NCBI GenBank assembly: GCA_026413225.1
Contig: JAPMTP010000092.1
Span: 62,001-126,000, forward strand
Direction: 5' to 3'
Source: Otis tarda
Taxonomy: Eukaryota; Chordata; Aves; Otidiformes; Otididae
DNA: 64,000 bases
Under the pieces are notes generated by a model. The model was given only the letters and a program-made list of their open reading frames with translations, ran no database searches and was not told the DNA's origin. Positions within the stretch are counted from its first letter, which is position 1. Every line of letters starts with the position of its first letter. This document shows, piece after piece, positions 61,666-64,000 of the stretch. Position numbers and translations under genes: made by a program.

Positions 61666-64000
61666 TTGGCAGCGCACCTACAGCAGCACAGACATTGGGG
61701 CTCCGGGCTTTCACTGACGAACAGGGCTTCGACGTTTACCACCAGCTGCACCATGGAGCTCACTGAAGAAAACCCCGAAAAATCACAAACGTCCGACCAT
61801 TTCTCACACACCAAAAGTGCCAGCCACTCAAGCTCTTGCTGCTCCTCAGCGGCCATTGGCAGCGCACCTACAGCACCACAGACATTGGGGCTCCGGGCTT
61901 TCCCTGACGAACAGGGCTTCGACGTTTAACACCAGCTGCACGTGGGAGCCCCCTGAAAAAAAAACTCGAAAAATCACGAATGTCGGACGATTGCTCCCAC
62001 ACCAAAAGTGCCAGCCACTCAAGCTCTTGCTGCTCGTCAGCGGCCATTGGCAGCGCACCTACCGCAGCACAGACATTGGGGCTCCGGGCTTTCCCTGACG
62101 AACAGCGCTTCGACGTATACCACCAGCTGCAACATGGAGCTCACTGAAAAAATCCCCGAAAAATCACGAATGTCGGACGATTGCTCCCACACCGAAAGTG
62201 CCAGCCACTCAAGCTCTTGCTGCTCCTCAGCGGCCATTGGCAGCGCACCTACAGCACCACAGACATTGGGGCTCCGGGCTTTCCCTGACGAACAGGGCTT
62301 CGACGTTTACCACCAGCTGCACATGGGCGCTCCCTGAAAAAAAAAAACCCAGAAAAATCACGAACGTCGGACCATTGCTCCCACACCAAAAGGGCCAGCC
62401 ACTCAAGCTCTTGCTGCCCCTCAGCGGTCATTGGCAGTGCACCTACAGCAGCACAGACATTGGGGCTCCGGGTTTTCCCTGACGAACAGGGCTTCGATGT
62501 TTACCACCAGCTACACGTGGGCGCCCACTGAAAACAACCGCTAATAATCACGAAAGTCGGACGATTGCTCCCACACCAAAAGTGCCAGCCACTCAAGCTC
62601 TTGCTGCTCCTCAGCGGCCATTGGCAGCGCACCTACAGCAGCACAGACATTGGGGCTCCAGGCTTTCCCTGACGAACAGGGCTTCGACGTTTACCACCAG
62701 CTGCATGTGCGCGCCCCCTGAAAAAAAAATTGGAAAAATCATGAACGTCGGACCATTGCTCCCACACCAAAAGTGCCAGCCACTCAAGCTCTTGCTGCTC
62801 CTCAGCGGCCATTGGCAGCGGACCTACCGCAGCACAGACATTGGGGCTCCGGGCTTTCCCTGACGAACAGGGCTTCGACGTATACCACCAGCTGCAACAT
62901 GGAGCTCACTGAAAAAAACCGCGAAAAATCACGAACGTCGGACGATTGCTCCCACACCAAAAGTGCCAGCCACTCAAGCTCTTGCTGCTCCTCAGCGGCC
63001 ATTGGCAGCACACCTACAGCAGCACAGACATTGGGGCTCCGGGCTTTCCCTGACGAACAGGGCTTCGACGTTTAACACCAGCTGCACCATGGAGCTCACT
63101 GAAGAAAACCCCGAAAAATCACAAACGTCGGACCATTTCTCACACACCAAAAGTGTCAGCCACTCAAGCTCTTGCTGCTCCTCAGCGGCCATTGGCAGCG
63201 CACCTACCGCAGCACAGACATTGGGGCTCCGGGCTTTCCCTGACGAACAGGGCTTCGACGTATACCACCAGCTGCAACATGGAGCTCACTGAAAAAATCC
63301 CTGAAAAATCACGAATGTCGAACAATTGCTCCCACACCAAAAGTGCCAGCCACTCAAGCTCTTGCTGCCCCTCAGCGGCCATTGGCAGTCCACCTACAGC
63401 ACCACAGACATTGGGGCACCAGGCTATTTCTGATGATTAGGGCTTCGATGTTCACCAACAGCTGCACGTGGGCGCTTACTGAAAAAAAACCCCAAGAAAT
63501 CACGAACGTTGGACTATTGCTGCAACACCAAAAGTGCCAGACACTCAAGCTCTTGCTGCTCCTCAGCGTCCATTGGCAGCGCACCTACAGCACCACAGAC
63601 ATTGGGGATCCGGGCTTTCCCTGACACACAGGGCTTCGACATATACCACCAGCTGCAGCATGGCGCCCCCTGAAAAATAAGCCCGAAAAATCACGAACGT
63701 CGGACCATTGCTCCCACACCAAAAGTGTCAGCCACTCAAGCTCTTGCTGCTCCTCAGCGGCCATTGGCAGCGCACCTACAGCACCACTGACATTGGGGCT
63801 CCGGGCTTTCCCTGATGAACAGGGCTTCCACGATTACCACCAGCTGCGCCAGGGCGATCACTGAAAAAAAACCCCAAAAAATCATGAACGTCGGACCATT
63901 GCTCCCACACCAAAAGTGCCAGCCACTCAAGCTCTTGCTGCCCCTCAGCGGCCATTGGCAGCGCACCTACCGCAGCACAGACATTGGGGCTCCGGGCTTT
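61666..64000. repeat. 13/14-unit tandem duplication, copy 2 (cut by window end)
   Basis: This is the second copy of 59190-61660, with one additional TTGG-linker unit (62582-62772) marked by GCTGCATGTGCGCGCC. The block continues past the window end. Confidence 0.86.
63153..63970. repeat. Divergent multi-unit cassette, copy 3
   Basis: This copy is nearly identical to 60483-61300 (step 2670). It lies at the right edge of the window, so its right flank cannot be seen. Confidence 0.86.

Larger units (their letters stand above)
1..64000. repeat. Tandem satellite array, ~190-191 bp unit, ~335 copies
   Basis: The same unit follows itself head to tail across the whole window without a break or inversion. 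The landmark GTGCCAGCCACTCAAGC recurs at steps of mostly 190 or 191 bases (for example 1428, 1619, 1810, 2003, 2194, 2385). The first full landmark is near 87 and the last near 63917, which gives about 335 steps with a mean near 190.5. Both window ends lie inside a unit, so the array is longer than the window. Nothing but this unit is present: no transposon, gene or unique spacer of even 100 bases was seen. Known satellites of this unit size are typical of eukaryotic heterochromatin; a centromeric or other role is inference. I do not recognise the family or species. Confidence 0.98.
43820..64000. repeat. Satellite zone with right-hand unit types
   Basis: From here to the window end the units are dominated by linkers of the TTGGAAAAATC, CCCAGAAAAATC, GAAGAAAACCCCG and AAAATCCCCG types. 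The CTCG type that dominates the left third is less frequent. Blocks recur at steps of 11, 13-14, 16 and 23 units. A cassette marked by GTGGGCCTCCGGGC, CTTCCACGTTTACC and GTGAGCGCCCACTGG recurs near 47030, 49880, 54260 and 56360, and in variant form near 43975. No gene, mobile element or unique sequence occurs. Confidence 0.88.

Noticed and set aside
1-64000. A tandem-repeat protein gene
   Set aside because: The unit is 190 or 191 bases, so the frame shifts at each repeat, and TGA occurs at the linker in nearly every unit. Open frames are equally plentiful on the other strand.
1-64000. CRISPR array
   Set aside because: The repeat is 190 bases with no unique spacers; variation is by substitutions within one unit.
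1-64000. Transposon, LINE, SINE or LTR element insertion
   Set aside because: Every stretch I followed aligns to the satellite unit; there are no target-site duplications, terminal repeats, long A tails beyond the linker or foreign coding segments.
1-64000. Assignment to a named satellite such as the ~190 bp bird satellites
   Set aside because: Only unit length agrees. I cannot recall or verify a sequence match; a search of satellite and repeat libraries would decide.
1-64000. rRNA, tRNA or snRNA gene repeats
   Set aside because: No conserved rRNA segment, tRNA A/B boxes in context or snRNA motifs are present in the unit.

Overview
The whole 64 kb window is one uninterrupted array of tandem satellite DNA. 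A single unit of about 190-191 bp is repeated head to tail roughly 335 times, always in the same orientation. The array runs off both ends of the window. I found no protein-coding gene, RNA gene, transposon, retroelement or stretch of unique sequence. The many short open frames on both strands are by-products of the repeat. The unit is G+C-rich (109 of 190 bases in the copy at 22782-22971) and poor in stop codons, its length is not a multiple of three, and its main forward frame meets a TGA in almost every copy.

This points to a large eukaryotic nuclear genome and to satellite heterochromatin (centromeric, pericentromeric, subtelomeric or a heterochromatic block); the species cannot be told from the sequence. 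Many recurrent differences between copies are C-to-T or G-to-A changes at CpG sites, which fits a genome with CpG methylation. Unit size close to one nucleosome repeat, an A-rich linker and higher-order organisation all fit known satellite biology, but centromere function cannot be shown here.

Layout. 1-8300: mixed unit types with imperfect 11-, 12- and 13-unit duplications. 8300-12125: a 10-unit tandem duplication of about 1.91 kb. 11015-20550: a 25-unit tandem duplication of about 4.77 kb, nearly identical between copies and overlapping the previous one. 20550-24410: mixed units. 24410-28915: a 1.6 kb block present twice, 2.86 kb apart. 29446-43820: a higher-order repeat of about 29 units (5.52 kb) in three copies, the third shortened by ten units. 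43820-64000: a distinct zone rich in other linker types, built from duplications of 11, 13-14, 16 and 23 units and sharing a divergent multi-unit cassette three times.

The units differ mainly in the A-rich linker (about unit positions 139-160) and at a few CpG sites. Linker type works as a bar code for tracing how blocks were copied. The window is best read as a record of repeated unequal exchange and local conversion, with blocks of 6 to 29 units copied or lost as whole numbers of units.
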